Source of the DNA: Caldilineaceae bacterium
GTDB taxonomy: Bacteria; Chloroflexota; Anaerolineae; Caldilineales; Caldilineaceae
Length of the DNA: 56,371 nt
Direction: 5' to 3'
Assembly (NCBI GenBank): GCA_022821585.1
Contig: JAJEDI010000038.1
Coordinates: 1-56,371 of the forward strand
Part shown: piece after piece, positions 17,573 to 27,068 of the stretch
How positions within the stretch are numbered: the stretch's first letter is position 1
How the letters are laid out: each line of letters starts with the position of its first letter
The notes under the pieces: model-generated
Databases searched by the model: none
What the model was told of the DNA's origin: nothing
The model's input: only the letters and a program-made list of their open reading frames with translations
Position numbers and translations under genes: made by a program

Positions 17573-17644
17573 AGCGGGCGAACGGACTCGAACCGTCGAC
17601 ATTCAGCTTGGGAAGCTGACGTTCTACCACTGAACTACGCCCGC
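17573..17644 (-). tRNA. tRNA-Gly (anticodon CCC)
   Basis: Read on the minus strand, the 72-base sequence folds into a full cloverleaf. The acceptor stem is GCGGGCG with CGCCCGC, the D stem GTTC/GAAC, and the anticodon stem TCAGC/GCTGA with loop TTCCCAA (anticodon CCC). The T stem, GACGG/CCGTT, has one G-U pair and loop TTCGAGT. The discriminator base is U, and CCA is not encoded. The DUF4268 nuclease-like gene starts about 280 bases away on the other strand. Confidence 0.95.
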
Positions 17645-17911
17645 AAGGCTACTGAACGATGGGTTTCGCATAATCTTCTGCTATGACAGTCTAACCCTTG
17701 CGCCTATGATAAGGGTGAGAAAGAGCACTGTCAAATTAGCAAATTCCTCGCTTGCACTAACCATTCATTTCGTGTAAAACTATGATGTGGAGTCCTACGC
17801 TTTCGGATCAGGCAAGCCCCCTTGATGCTTCTAAAACACGGCAAAGATCCTTTGGGATGAATCGTTCCGGGCATGGCTTACACTTTATACAACTGACACG
17901 GCATTCGAAAT

Positions 17912-17917
17912 AGGAGG
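17912..17917 (+). promoter_or_regulatory. Ribosome binding site with three-codon frame before the nuclease gene
   Basis: AGGAGG lies ten bases before the accepted ATG (17928). A minimal frame, ATG TTA GAA TGA (17920-17931), lies in between, and its stop overlaps the gene's ATG. It may be chance or a small coupling device. Confidence 0.5.
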
Positions 17918-17927
17918 AAATGTTAGA

Positions 17928-19013
17928 ATGATTCAGTTTGACTTTGGCCGCCTGGAACGAGTGGAACTGCGAACTGTATGGGTGAGCGAGGACAGCGACT
18001 TCGCCACTTGGATTGCGCGCGGCGACAGTCTGGCCCTTCTCGGGGAAACTATAAACCTGGACCTTGAGTTGGAAGACATGGAGGGCTGGGTCTCACCTTA
18101 CCCGCGAGGAGTTGTCTGCCGGTCACGCAGCAGCGGAGGTTACGTAGTAATCGAAAATCAACTTGAACATACCGACCAGAGTCACTTAGGGCAGTTACTC
18201 ACTTACGCAGCAGAGTTGAAGGCGGTTACGATGGTGTGGGTGGCCGCTGAGTTTACACAGGAAGATCGAAATACACTCAACTGGTTGAACGAGATATCAA
18301 ATGACAACATTCAGTTTTTCGGTTTGGAGGTAGAGTTGTGGCGTATCGGCGATTCGCCTCTTGCTCCAAAGTTCTATCTGGTCAGCAAGCCAACCGGCTG
18401 GGAAGAAGGGTCGGTCACATCAGATCAGAGCAGTCCCGGCAGTACGCCAACGCCTTCTCCATCCCCGTCACCGGCCCCCATCCCAACTCCTGCACCTGAG
18501 ACAGACGACACCTCACTGGAGGATCAGCTACAGCAGGTCGAGAATGAACTGCAACTGGAATATCAGCTCGTAGAAAACGAATTACAGATGGAGTACTGGC
18601 AGGCTCTGCGGAAGCACTTGGAGGACGGTGGAAGTTTCATCCGGCCAGGTACACCTCGCTCGCAAAACTGGATGAACTTTGACGTTGGGCACTGGCGCCT
18701 GCGTATGACTGCCTTCAATAATATGCGTGAAGGTGGAATCGGCGTTCAATTGGTGATTCGTGAGGGTGATGCCGAAGTTTCCTACAATACTCTCTACCAG
18801 CAGCGCGGGGAGATCGGTGCGGAGATAGGTGATGCATTGGAGTGGCGCGAACTGCCGGAACATAAGCAGGGGCAGGTGATGCTGCGCAAGTACAACGCCG
18901 ACCCGACCAACCGTTCACAGTGGCCGGAACAGCATGTCTGGTTCAGAGAAAAGTTGGAAGCATTTGATCGCGCATTTCGCCCGCGCATCTCGACTTTCGG
19001 TGCTGCCAATTAG
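17928..19013 (+). CDS. DUF4268-type nuclease-like protein with NucS/PD-(D/E)xK-like N terminus
   Basis: This 361-aa protein has three parts. Residues 1-150 resemble a restriction-type nuclease core: YVVIENQLEHTDQSHLGQLL, with the E-x-Q active-site variant common in this family, then TYAAELKA and WVAAEFTQEDRNTLNWLNE. Residues 168-192 are a Pro/Ser/Thr linker. A direct repeat (VENELQLEYQL, VENELQMEYWQ; 204-225) begins a likely coiled coil. Residues 226-361 look like DUF4268 (MTAFNNMREGGIGVQLVI, YNTLYQQRGEI). Such proteins occur singly or in defence islands. No partner gene is adjacent; it sits beside a tRNA gene and 48% GC was counted at 18301-18360. Confidence 0.72.
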   Translation: MIQFDFGRLERVELRTVWVSEDSDFATWIARGDSLALLGETINLDLELEDMEGWVSPYPRGVVCRSRSSGGYVVIENQLEHTDQSHLGQLLTYAAELKAVTMVWVAAEFTQEDRNTLNWLNEISNDNIQFFGLEVELWRIGDSPLAPKFYLVSKPTGWEEGSVTSDQSSPGSTPTPSPSPSPAPIPTPAPETDDTSLEDQLQQVENELQLEYQLVENELQMEYWQALRKHLEDGGSFIRPGTPRSQNWMNFDVGHWRLRMTAFNNMREGGIGVQLVIREGDAEVSYNTLYQQRGEIGAEIGDALEWRELPEHKQGQVMLRKYNADPTNRSQWPEQHVWFREKLEAFDRAFRPRISTFGAAN

Positions 19014-19157
19014 CTGTGCAGGCGACTTTTCGCGAACTTCACTGAAACAGTCAAGATTAGCTTGCCCCTTCCGCCCATTCGGTTCATGCACGCCTGGAAC
19101 AGAATGGGCGAGTTTCATGCTGGCACAACTTAGCGAGAGATTTCAGATCCTTCCTGG

Positions 19158-20198
19158 CTATTCCTCTAGAATTTCAGGTATGAACCGTCCATCCGACATA
19201 ATCCGTCTTCCGTCCACTTCGATTGTGCATCGGGTTGGGATGACGTCGACGTGGTGGTCGGACTTCCAGTCGGCGCCTGTCTGCTTGCCGTACGGGTCGC
19301 CGAAAGCCACATGTACACCGGGAAACTTTTCATCCTGGAGCAGATTTCCAACCAGCCCGGTAAGAGCGATGTTGGTACCGATTGCGAACTCCCCAACCCG
19401 ATCGGCGTTTTCAGCACCAAAGATATAGGACTGGACATCCTTCTCCAAAGATCTGTCTTCACTTTGCACTGACTTCACAAGTCCTTCTTCAACCTCAAAA
19501 CTGACTGGGGTTTCGAGGATTCCGTAGCGTTCGCTGAAATAATCGCCCAACTCGTCCACGACCAGAACTCCGTTTGCGTTGCCCGGTGAGGTAAAGGTCT
19601 CCCCTTCGGGCAGGTTGCCCCATTTTCCTGGTTCGTGGTAGAGCCCGTGACAAGGTATCCAGTTGAAGCTGGGATTCAAGGTGGCGGTAAAGTCGGTTCC
19701 TTTCGGGTTCGTGACGCGGATCTCCTCTGCGCTACTTGCTAGCCTGTGCACTCTCATCGTTACGTCGTAGATTCGCTGGTAATCAACTCGCATCCCCTGC
19801 ATCATCAGTGGAGGCGTGATGTTGATCATGTGGCCGTGGCGGGCGCCGTCCGGATTCGCTTGCATCACAGCCGGCATATAGGCCATTCGAAATTTCAGTT
19901 CCCCTGGGCGGCTGCTGGCAGTATAGAAACTGACGTGAGGTTGGAACCGTTCCAGCGACTTACGCAGCCTGTCGGGAATCTCGGTAATGGGCCGATGGCC
20001 GAGAGATTCCAGTGTATGCGTTTCGACGGAATCGGCGATTGGGCTTGCTGCATCGGCCAGCGCCTGGCTTATCAGCGAAGAGTCCTCGTCGCCAAGAATG
20101 AGCACGCGTTCACCAGGTTGAACGGCCATACAGATGCGCACTGCAACTTCAGCGCCTGGCCCCATGTCTTCGAGAGTGTATGATCCGGTATCGTTCAT
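19158..20198 (-). CDS. M29-family aminopeptidase (AmpS/AmpT-like)
   Basis: A 346-aa protein resembling family M29 metallo-aminopeptidases and the related NicX-type hydrolases. Motifs include PEGETFTSPGNANGVLVVD, the EFAIGTN segment (conserved acidic ligand region), HVAFGDPYGKQTGADWKSDH, and HVDVIPTRCTIEVDGR at the C terminus with the His/Asp metal ligands. It probably releases N-terminal residues from peptides, or opens a ring substrate, in the cytosol. It is convergent with the nuclease-like gene and downstream of trkH on the same strand (85-base gap). Confidence 0.85.
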   Translation of the reverse strand: MNDTGSYTLEDMGPGAEVAVRICMAVQPGERVLILGDEDSSLISQALADAASPIADSVETHTLESLGHRPITEIPDRLRKSLERFQPHVSFYTASSRPGELKFRMAYMPAVMQANPDGARHGHMINITPPLMMQGMRVDYQRIYDVTMRVHRLASSAEEIRVTNPKGTDFTATLNPSFNWIPCHGLYHEPGKWGNLPEGETFTSPGNANGVLVVDELGDYFSERYGILETPVSFEVEEGLVKSVQSEDRSLEKDVQSYIFGAENADRVGEFAIGTNIALTGLVGNLLQDEKFPGVHVAFGDPYGKQTGADWKSDHHVDVIPTRCTIEVDGRRIMSDGRFIPEILEE

Positions 20199-20283
20199 TG
20201 CCTGACTGAACTCCTGGACTTTGTTTTGTATAGGGGCGGCGTTTCTGCAGGCAGCGTAGGCGCCAGACCGAGTGGCAGTCTTG

Positions 20284-21810
20284 CTACCCTAGAATGACCG
20301 GTTCCTCTGGGTATTGGAGCAAAGAAGGGCGCTCACGCTGGGCAAGGGCGATGACTATGGTCAGTGGACCCAAGCGGCCCCAAAACATGGTAAACGCAAT
20401 CAGCGCCTGCCCCCAATCGTTAAGTTTGTGGGTGAAGCCCAGGGAGTAACCTGCGTTAGCGAAGGCACTAACTACCTCGAATCCAAGTTCAAAGATGTCG
20501 CCCTGAGTAAACAAGGACAGGACGATTGTGACGGCCGCGACAAGCAGCGTGCTGACCGTCATGATTGCGACGGCCTTGTTGAGCGTTTCTCTTGGTACGG
20601 AGCGGCCAAACGCTACTGCCTGGTTGTCTCCCCCCTTTGCTGTCGCCAAGGCAGAAATCAGCAACACGCCAAGAGTGCTGGTAGTCACACCGCCGGCCAT
20701 GCTGGCGGGTGCGCCGCCAACGAACATCCAGAACAGTAGCATGAGCTGGGTACTCTGGCTGAGCTCCTGGAGGGGCAGAATGGTCAGGCCGGCCGTGCGA
20801 GAGGATATGACTGTGAAGATACTGACGGCGATCTGTTCGCCCAGCGAATAGGCTGCCAGAAAATCTTCGTATAGATGCCGGTCCAGCGCCATGACGGCCA
20901 GGCCTATAGCTAGGAGCGCGGCAGTCAAGCCCAGTGTTATGCGAGAGTTGAGGGAGAGCATACGATTTCTGAAGTAGCCTGCTACGTCGTACAAAACGGC
21001 TACACCGACGCCTCCCAGTACGATAAGAGCGGACATGACTACGAGAGTGTAGTAGTCGGCTCCGAAACCAAACACTGGTGCGTGCTCGCTGCCTGCGAAG
21101 AGGTCGAAACCGGCGTTACAGTAGCTGCTGACCGCGTGGAAAAGCGCCAGCCACAACGCCTCTCCGTCGGGGAGCTCCGTCCGCCAGCGTAGCCAGAGCA
21201 ACAGCGTGCCAATCGCCTCGATCGAAAGGGTTACGACCAAGACATATAGTGCCAGATTGGCGACACTGCCGAGCCGCCCCCAGTTGCGAGTCCAGTTGAA
21301 CTGCCGTTCGGCTCCAAGCGACTGTTGAATGAGGAATCGCTCATTCAGCGTAACCCGCCGTCCGACCAGGCGAAAAAGCAAGACACTAAAGGCGATAAAG
21401 CCGACACCGCCCACCTGAAGAAGGACCAAGATAATGAACTGGCCGAAGCGGCTGAAGTCCGTAGCCGTCGTGAGTACGCCCAGGCCCGTAACCGTCACGG
21501 CGCTGGTGGAGGTAAACGCGGCCTCCATCCAGGAAATCGACGAACCTGAGGTTGTTGCTGCCGGTAATTTCAGGAGAGCTGTTCCCAAGAGAATGATGCC
21601 GGCAAAGCCCAATATCAGAAGGCGCGGCGCCTGTGCGCGTGACAGGCGGTGGTCGGGGGGATCTTCTGTTTGGGCGACATCGCTCGCCAATCCCTGCCGG
21701 CCAGATCCTGGCTCTCGAACTGCCCTGAGCTTTAGCAGGAATCCAGAGGACATGTCGTCTGCAGGAGCAGGGGGCTCTTGGCTCTTCGGTTCTTCTGTAC
21801 GACTCTTCAT
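20284..21810 (-). CDS. trkH: TrkH/KtrB-type potassium transporter subunit
   Basis: A 508-aa membrane protein with a 60-residue polar N terminus and four repeated M1-P-M2 units. The four filter loops are visible, each with its glycine: TVTGLGV, SSYCNAGFDLF, SSRTAGLTILP and SAFANAGYSLGF. The TrkH/KtrB family imports potassium across the inner membrane under control of a cytosolic RCK ring (TrkA/KtrA). No trkA-like gene lies nearby, so the regulatory subunit must be encoded elsewhere. GGAGG precedes the ATG. Confidence 0.93.
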   Translation of the reverse strand: MKSRTEEPKSQEPPAPADDMSSGFLLKLRAVREPGSGRQGLASDVAQTEDPPDHRLSRAQAPRLLILGFAGIILLGTALLKLPAATTSGSSISWMEAAFTSTSAVTVTGLGVLTTATDFSRFGQFIILVLLQVGGVGFIAFSVLLFRLVGRRVTLNERFLIQQSLGAERQFNWTRNWGRLGSVANLALYVLVVTLSIEAIGTLLLWLRWRTELPDGEALWLALFHAVSSYCNAGFDLFAGSEHAPVFGFGADYYTLVVMSALIVLGGVGVAVLYDVAGYFRNRMLSLNSRITLGLTAALLAIGLAVMALDRHLYEDFLAAYSLGEQIAVSIFTVISSRTAGLTILPLQELSQSTQLMLLFWMFVGGAPASMAGGVTTSTLGVLLISALATAKGGDNQAVAFGRSVPRETLNKAVAIMTVSTLLVAAVTIVLSLFTQGDIFELGFEVVSAFANAGYSLGFTHKLNDWGQALIAFTMFWGRLGPLTIVIALAQRERPSLLQYPEEPVILG

Positions 21811-22268
21811 GTCCTCCGCCGGTCACCTGCTGCTATCAACTATTTGGCTGGGAATAATACAAGAGTTGGTTCGGTGACAGCCCAAATGGTAATGTACACC
21901 CGTGCAAGTTCCAGTCCAAAAAGGAGATTGCTGCAAGCGAAGCTTTCCATCCAGCCGCGCTGCGCGTCGAAAGGAGGCAACCGTTCAGAGAGTGGGCAAC
22001 TCGCAAGCTTCTTTGGTCGGACGAACCTGACCCGCGGGCTACGGCCGGCCAGGCCGCAGAGTGCCAATGGGACGATGCTCACAACTCTTTAGCCTAACTT
22101 GGTATAAAAACTATTATACGGAATAAAAATACGAAAGCAGCCGCCCTCTCCTTTTGCCTCCGATTCTTGCCATTTCATCTCTGTTCATGTACCCTCACTC
22201 CGTATGCGCGGTTAAGAATCTGTCGCTGTTCTAGTCCCGGAATGCTCTGTGCGGAGACCTTCCCTTAC
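21811..22268. other. Divergent intergenic region
   Basis: These 458 bases lie between trkH and the phosphatase gene. An AT-rich perfect inverted repeat, GTATAA-6-TTATAC (22102-22119), includes a minus-strand TATAAT but no matching -35. The rest holds nothing I recognise; open frames here have no family resemblance. Confidence 0.45.
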
Positions 22269-22994
22269 ATGATACTTTATCTGATACGTCACGGTCAGTC
22301 ATCCAACAACCTGCTTGCCGAGCAGCTGAAGAATCGTCCGGGTCAATTTCCCTACGAATCCTACATGAATCAGCGGGTGGCCGAGCCACCACTGACGAAG
22401 CTGGGGGAGGAGCAGGCGGAGCGGCTTGGGTCTTACGTTAATGGCATGGCGATTTCCCGCCTCTACTGCAGTCCAATGTTGCGCACGATGCAGACGATTC
22501 GACCGCTCGCTGAGTTTCTTGGCTGCAATCCGGCAGTCTGGATAGAACTGCACGAGCACGGCGGCGTTTTTCATCGAGCAGGTGCCGACGCTCCGGCTGT
22601 CGGCCATCCTGGCCTAAGTCGATCAGAAATGAGTGAAATGTTCCCTAAGTATCGGTCTGAGGGCATAGGGGAAGGCGGCTGGTGGCAGGGAGGCGAAGAA
22701 GATCTGGCCTCATGTTATGCTCGTGCCGTGCGGGTGGCGGAAGAACTGCACCGAATGGCAATTGAAGCGGAGGAGGATGAAAGCATTGCCGCCGTCAGTC
22801 ACGGCACATTTATGGACTGTCTTCTGAAGGCGCTCCTGGGCCGGCTACCGAGCAATGATCTCTACTTCAACCACCACAATACAGGTGTCACGCGGGTCGA
22901 CTTTTCATCAACCCGAATGTCGGGGCAACTGACAGTGACTGTTCGCTATACGAACCGGGTTAATCACCTAGCTGACGAACATATGACCTATTGA
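22269..22994 (+). CDS. Histidine phosphatase family protein
   Basis: A 241-aa member of the histidine phosphatase (phosphoglycerate mutase-like) superfamily. YLIRHGQSSNN gives the nucleophile His8 and Arg7, YCSPMLRTMQT is the second arginine region, and AAVSHGTFMDCLL carries the second histidine. A frame extension to 22167 contributes non-conserved residues, so ATG 22269 is chosen, right at the beta-strand of the fold. It lies 12 bases before thrH. Substrate unknown; members dephosphorylate sugars, nucleotides or cobalamin precursors. Confidence 0.88.
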   Translation: MILYLIRHGQSSNNLLAEQLKNRPGQFPYESYMNQRVAEPPLTKLGEEQAERLGSYVNGMAISRLYCSPMLRTMQTIRPLAEFLGCNPAVWIELHEHGGVFHRAGADAPAVGHPGLSRSEMSEMFPKYRSEGIGEGGWWQGGEEDLASCYARAVRVAEELHRMAIEAEEDESIAAVSHGTFMDCLLKALLGRLPSNDLYFNHHNTGVTRVDFSSTRMSGQLTVTVRYTNRVNHLADEHMTY

Positions 22995-23000
22995 GAGGAG
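22995..23000 (+). promoter_or_regulatory. Ribosome binding site of the TTG-started thrH gene
   Basis: Strong GAGGAG six bases before TTG 23007. It decides the start of a protein whose N terminus then fits the ThrH family. Confidence 0.6.
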
Positions 23001-23006
23001 TCATAA

Positions 23007-23651
23007 TTGGCTGATACACGCCCTCGCTTGCTAGCGAGCGATTTGGAAGGCGTTCTCGTTCCTGAAATCTGGATCGCGTTTGCAGAGAAGACTGGGATTG
23101 AGCAGTTGCGCCTAACCACGCGAGACGTTTCCGATTACGATCAGTTGATGCAGATGAGGCTGAAGATCCTGAAGGAGCGGAATCTTCGTTTGCAGGATAT
23201 TCAGGAAGTGATCGCGTCCATCGCCCCTTTGCCCGGTGCAGGCCAGTTCGTCGACTGGATTCGCGAGCGTGCGCAGTTTATCGTTCTGTCCGATACGTTT
23301 TACGAATTTGCAAAACCCCTGATGGCTCAGCTTGGCTATCCGACTATTTTTTGTCACTCTCTCGAAGTTGATGCGGGGGGCTCAATTACCGGCTATCGTC
23401 TCCGTCTAGACCAGTCCAAGCGCAGGGCGATTTCGGCTTTTCATGGCCTCAATTATCAGACATTGGCATTGGGCGATTCCTATAACGACATTGCTATGCT
23501 GAAAAGGGCCGATGTGGGAGTTCTATTCGACCCTCCGGCCAACGTGACTGACGACCATCCCGACCTGCCAGTAGTCCGAAACTATTGTGAGGCCCAAGCG
23601 ATCATCGAAGACTGGCTGTTGGACAAGGGACAACGGATTGTAGGTAGTTGA
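23007..23651 (+). CDS. thrH: Phosphoserine phosphatase/homoserine phosphotransferase (ThrH-like)
   Basis: A 214-aa HAD-fold protein matching ThrH along its length: [20 protein letters not shown] (Asp12 nucleophile; the D-L-E pattern is typical of ThrH), [35 protein letters not shown], and [14 protein letters not shown]. ThrH moves phosphate from phosphoserine, to water or to homoserine. The start is TTG, supported by GAGGAG. It is co-directional with, and 12 bases after, the histidine phosphatase gene, so the two may act in one pathway, though serine biosynthesis is not otherwise represented in the window. Confidence 0.9.
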   Translation: MADTRPRLLASDLEGVLVPEIWIAFAEKTGIEQLRLTTRDVSDYDQLMQMRLKILKERNLRLQDIQEVIASIAPLPGAGQFVDWIRERAQFIVLSDTFYEFAKPLMAQLGYPTIFCHSLEVDAGGSITGYRLRLDQSKRRAISAFHGLNYQTLALGDSYNDIAMLKRADVGVLFDPPANVTDDHPDLPVVRNYCEAQAIIEDWLLDKGQRIVGS

Positions 23652-23688
23652 GTGTAACGCAATACTAACTGCTGCAGTTTCAGTTTAT

Positions 23689-24153
23689 ATGGCTAGAACT
23701 CAGGACGAGTCCGGCCAAGCGGCGGCAAAGTCTGGCTCGACGGAGCTGGTCTCCGTCCTTGGCTACATTTTGACCGTTTCTTACCCTCTACTGGCGGTTT
23801 CTACAGGCGTCCGGGCGTTGTTTCAGCTCTTCCTGAAGGAAGGCGTAGTCAACTATCTGGCGCCAACTCTGAGTTTTGTGGCAGCAATCTGCTACCTGAC
23901 CGCGACAATTGGTTTCGCCTACAGGAGGCGTTGGGCTTGGCGGCTCTCGGTTGGCGTTCTCCTTTTTGAGACCTTCCTCACTCTAATAGTAGGTTCCTTA
24001 AGCCTGGTCATACCCGAAGTAGTAGGAAGAACTGTCTGGCGGCATTTTGGCGCCGACTACGGCTATTTTCCCCTCTTTCAGCCGGCCATCGGGCTTGTCT
24101 GGCTGTTCTGGCCATCGATAATGCGGCAATACGGCCTGCAAGAACGGAAATGA
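23689..24153 (+). CDS. Small four-helix membrane protein
   Basis: A 154-aa protein with about four hydrophobic segments ([76 protein letters not shown]) and polar ends. I do not recognise a family. The gene lies 37 bases after thrH and 39 bases before the ABC permease gene, so it may belong with either. Confidence 0.65.
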   Translation: MARTQDESGQAAAKSGSTELVSVLGYILTVSYPLLAVSTGVRALFQLFLKEGVVNYLAPTLSFVAAICYLTATIGFAYRRRWAWRLSVGVLLFETFLTLIVGSLSLVIPEVVGRTVWRHFGADYGYFPLFQPAIGLVWLFWPSIMRQYGLQERK

Positions 24154-24192
24154 AAGTGAGCCCGACTCAGCAATGTCGAGGTCTGTGTCTAG

Positions 24193-25896
24193 ATGAGTGG
24201 TGAGAGCGGTTCGACGGAACACCCGAGGAGGAGCATAGCTTTTCAGGTCCTACGGAAGGCGTATTCGTCAGGGCCTCTCAGTCGTGAAGGTGATGCGGCC
24301 CGGTCGACTGTTCAACGATACGTCGGATTCTTCTTCAGAGGGCTGGTCCTTCTTATTGCCCTCGCGATGCTGCTGCCGCTGGCCTATCTGATATTCAGAG
24401 CTGGAGGAGTCGGTTGGACTGAGGTCCTGGGCCTGTTGGGCCGCACACGAATGCTGGCCATCATGTGGAACAGCCTCATTCTCGTCTGCGGCGTTACCAC
24501 TTTGTCACTTCTGCTTGCCCTGCCCTTTGCCTGGCTTACAGAAAGGACCGATCTGCCTGGGTGGAGGATTTGGACGGTATTGGCGATGATGCCACTGGTG
24601 ATCCCAAGTTATGTGGGCGGCTACACATTGATTGCCATGTTTGGGCCCCGCGGAGTTCTACAAGAGTTTCTCTCTCCCTTGGGCGTGGAGAGGTTGCCTT
24701 CGATATATGGATTCACAGGAGCGTTGTGGGTCCTGACGCTCTTTACTTATCCCTATATTTTCATGAGCATACGCGCTGCGTTGCACAGGTTTGATCCGTC
24801 GGTCGAGGAAGCGGCGCGTTCACTTGGGTACAACGGGTTACAAACATTTCTGAGAGTGACAATTCCAAATCTGCGGCCGGCAATCACCGCAGGCGGGTTG
24901 CTTGTGGCTCTCTACACGCTCAGCGATTTCGGGGCGGTTTCGCTATTGAGGTTCAATAGCTTTACGCGCGCCATATACGTTCAGTATCTGAGTAGCTTTG
25001 ATCGAAACGTCGCCTCACTCCTGTCATTGGCGCTGATCGTGTTTACGATTATACTGTTGCTGCTGGAAAGGAACAGCAGAGGGAAAGGCCGACCGCGATA
25101 CTACCGCAGTAGTGCCGGGGTAGCTGCTCCGCGTAAGCGCATAGAACTTGCCCGCCGGAAGTGGCTGGCGCTTGCATTCTGCGGGGCAGTTGTAATGGCT
25201 GCCTTGGTTCTGCCTACCGGCGTAATACTGTACTGGCTGCTGCGCGGTCTTGCATCGGGTGAATCGCTTGCGCCGGTCTGGGCGGCCACGCTCAACAGTT
25301 TTCGTGCAGGTGCACTGGCCGCGATTGCCGCAGCGATTTTGGGACTTCCCGTAGCCTATGCCGCGGTCAGGATGGGCGGACGACTCATGTCATTTGCTGC
25401 AAGGGCAGTGTATCTGGGTTACGGTCTGCCCGGAATCGTTATCGCGCTCAGCCTGGTATTTTTGGGGGCGAATTTCGCGCCGTGGCTATACCAGACTTTG
25501 TGGATGCTTGTCTTCGCCTACGTCGTCCGTTTTCTGCCACAAGCCATGGGGGCGATGCAGATTAGCCTGCTTCAGATGAATCCCCGGCTGGAAGAGGCGG
25601 GACGCAGCTTGGGTTTGGGCAACCGCGCAGTTTTCAGGAGGATTACCGCGCCCATCGTGCGGCCGGGTGTTCTGGCAGGGATGGCTCTCGTCTTCTTAAC
25701 GACCGTGAAGGAACTCCCGGCCACCCTGCTCCTGAGTCCTACGGGCTTCTCGACGTTGGCAACTCAGATTTGGTCTGCTACAGATGAAGCCTTTTTTACG
25801 CGTGCGGCCGCGCCCGCGCTTGTACTTCTGGCGATGTCAGCGTTCAGCATTTTTCTTGTGCTCATGCAGGAAGAAAAGGAAGTAGTCAGCGGCTAA
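24193..25896 (+). CDS. Iron(III)-type ABC transporter permease (FbpB/AfuB-like)
   Basis: A 567-aa fused double permease. Each half has about six membrane segments and an EAA loop: EEAARSLGYNGLQTFLRVTI in the first half and EEAGRSLGLGNRAVFRRITA in the second. This arrangement is typical of FbpB-type ferric iron, and some thiamine and phosphonate, importers. It docks with the ATPase encoded next (38 bases on). No substrate-binding protein gene is present, so the substrate is undetermined. Start ATG 24193, with GAGG upstream. Confidence 0.9.
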   Translation: MSGESGSTEHPRRSIAFQVLRKAYSSGPLSREGDAARSTVQRYVGFFFRGLVLLIALAMLLPLAYLIFRAGGVGWTEVLGLLGRTRMLAIMWNSLILVCGVTTLSLLLALPFAWLTERTDLPGWRIWTVLAMMPLVIPSYVGGYTLIAMFGPRGVLQEFLSPLGVERLPSIYGFTGALWVLTLFTYPYIFMSIRAALHRFDPSVEEAARSLGYNGLQTFLRVTIPNLRPAITAGGLLVALYTLSDFGAVSLLRFNSFTRAIYVQYLSSFDRNVASLLSLALIVFTIILLLLERNSRGKGRPRYYRSSAGVAAPRKRIELARRKWLALAFCGAVVMAALVLPTGVILYWLLRGLASGESLAPVWAATLNSFRAGALAAIAAAILGLPVAYAAVRMGGRLMSFAARAVYLGYGLPGIVIALSLVFLGANFAPWLYQTLWMLVFAYVVRFLPQAMGAMQISLLQMNPRLEEAGRSLGLGNRAVFRRITAPIVRPGVLAGMALVFLTTVKELPATLLLSPTGFSTLATQIWSATDEAFFTRAAAPALVLLAMSAFSIFLVLMQEEKEVVSG

Positions 25897-25934
25897 GGTA
25901 GGTCAGCGGCCGCCGTATAAATTCGATTCGAGCC

Positions 25935-27002
25935 ATGAGTCGACGGCAAGAGATGCCACCAGGCCTTCATTTGCAAGGCATTTCCAAACAGTTTGGCACC
26001 GGTGACGCCTCCGTTCTGGCTGTCAACGATGCATCCTTGACCGTGGACCGGGGAGAGTTCGTCGCCCTTCTTGGTCCGTCAGGTTGCGGAAAGACATCGA
26101 CATTGCGGCTCATCGCCGGGTTTGAACGCGTAGATGCCGGCGCCATTGAGATTGATGGAACCTTAGTGGCAGGTGACGCGGTGCACGTACAGCCTGAGAA
26201 GCGACGCATCGGCATGGTCTTTCAGGAATACGCGCTTTTCCCCCACGTCAGTGTCCTGGCAAACATTGAGTTCGGGTTACGCCGCATGACGGCGACGGAC
26301 AGGACTGCGCGCACCCGTGAGATTCTTGAGTTGACAGGGTTGGCAGGCTTGGAAGGGCGAATGCCGCACGAACTCAGCGGAGGCCAGCAGCAGCGAGTCG
26401 CTCTTGCGAGGGCATTGGCTCCCAATCCAGCCTTAATCCTGTTGGACGAACCTTTCAGTAATCTGGACGCCGGCCTGCGTGCTCGCGTACGCGCAGAAGT
26501 GGGCGAAATCCTTCATGCAGCCAAGACAACTGCGATCTTCGTCACGCATGATCAGGAGGAGGCGCTGAGTTTGGTGGACCGAGTCGCGGTCATGCTGAAC
26601 GGTAGCATTGAGCAGGTGGCCTCTCCTCATGAACTGTACTCCCGCCCCGCCACTCGCTCGGTGGCCGAGTTCATCGGAGATGCCAATTTCCTTCCCGGAG
26701 TTGCGCACGGAGATACGATTGAGTGCGAAATAGGGATTCTGGCTGCGCGCCAGCAGATTAAAGGTCCGGTAGACATATTGCTTCGGCCTGAGAATGTCGA
26801 GCTCCTAGCAGCACAGCCCGGCCTGCCTGCGGCCAGAGTCCGACATACGCTCTTTTTCGGCCACGATCAGCTGATAACAGTGCAGCTCCCAACGGGTACC
26901 TTTCTCACGGCGCGTTTGGGCCCATCCGACGCATACGTACCGGACTTGCCGCTTCAAGTTGCTGTCCGCTCACCCGTGATTGCATTTCCACGATCAAGTT
27001 GA
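25935..27002 (+). CDS. ABC transporter ATP-binding protein (FbpC/PotA-like)
   Basis: A 355-aa importer ATPase: Walker A GPSGCGKTS (47-55), Q-loop in VFQEYALFPH, signature LSGGQQQRV, Walker B LILLDEPFSNLD, switch histidine in FVTHDQEEALS. A C-terminal TOBE-type regulatory domain follows (VDILLRPENVELL). It powers the permease encoded 38 bases upstream. The cluster lacks a periplasmic or lipoprotein binding component. Confidence 0.92.
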   Translation: MSRRQEMPPGLHLQGISKQFGTGDASVLAVNDASLTVDRGEFVALLGPSGCGKTSTLRLIAGFERVDAGAIEIDGTLVAGDAVHVQPEKRRIGMVFQEYALFPHVSVLANIEFGLRRMTATDRTARTREILELTGLAGLEGRMPHELSGGQQQRVALARALAPNPALILLDEPFSNLDAGLRARVRAEVGEILHAAKTTAIFVTHDQEEALSLVDRVAVMLNGSIEQVASPHELYSRPATRSVAEFIGDANFLPGVAHGDTIECEIGILAARQQIKGPVDILLRPENVELLAAQPGLPAARVRHTLFFGHDQLITVQLPTGTFLTARLGPSDAYVPDLPLQVAVRSPVIAFPRSS

Positions 27003-27068
27003 TGATTTGCTTTCTTGAAGCCGGTCTGAGGATTAGGCAACGGGCATCAGTTTGAGAGGCGAGCTAAA

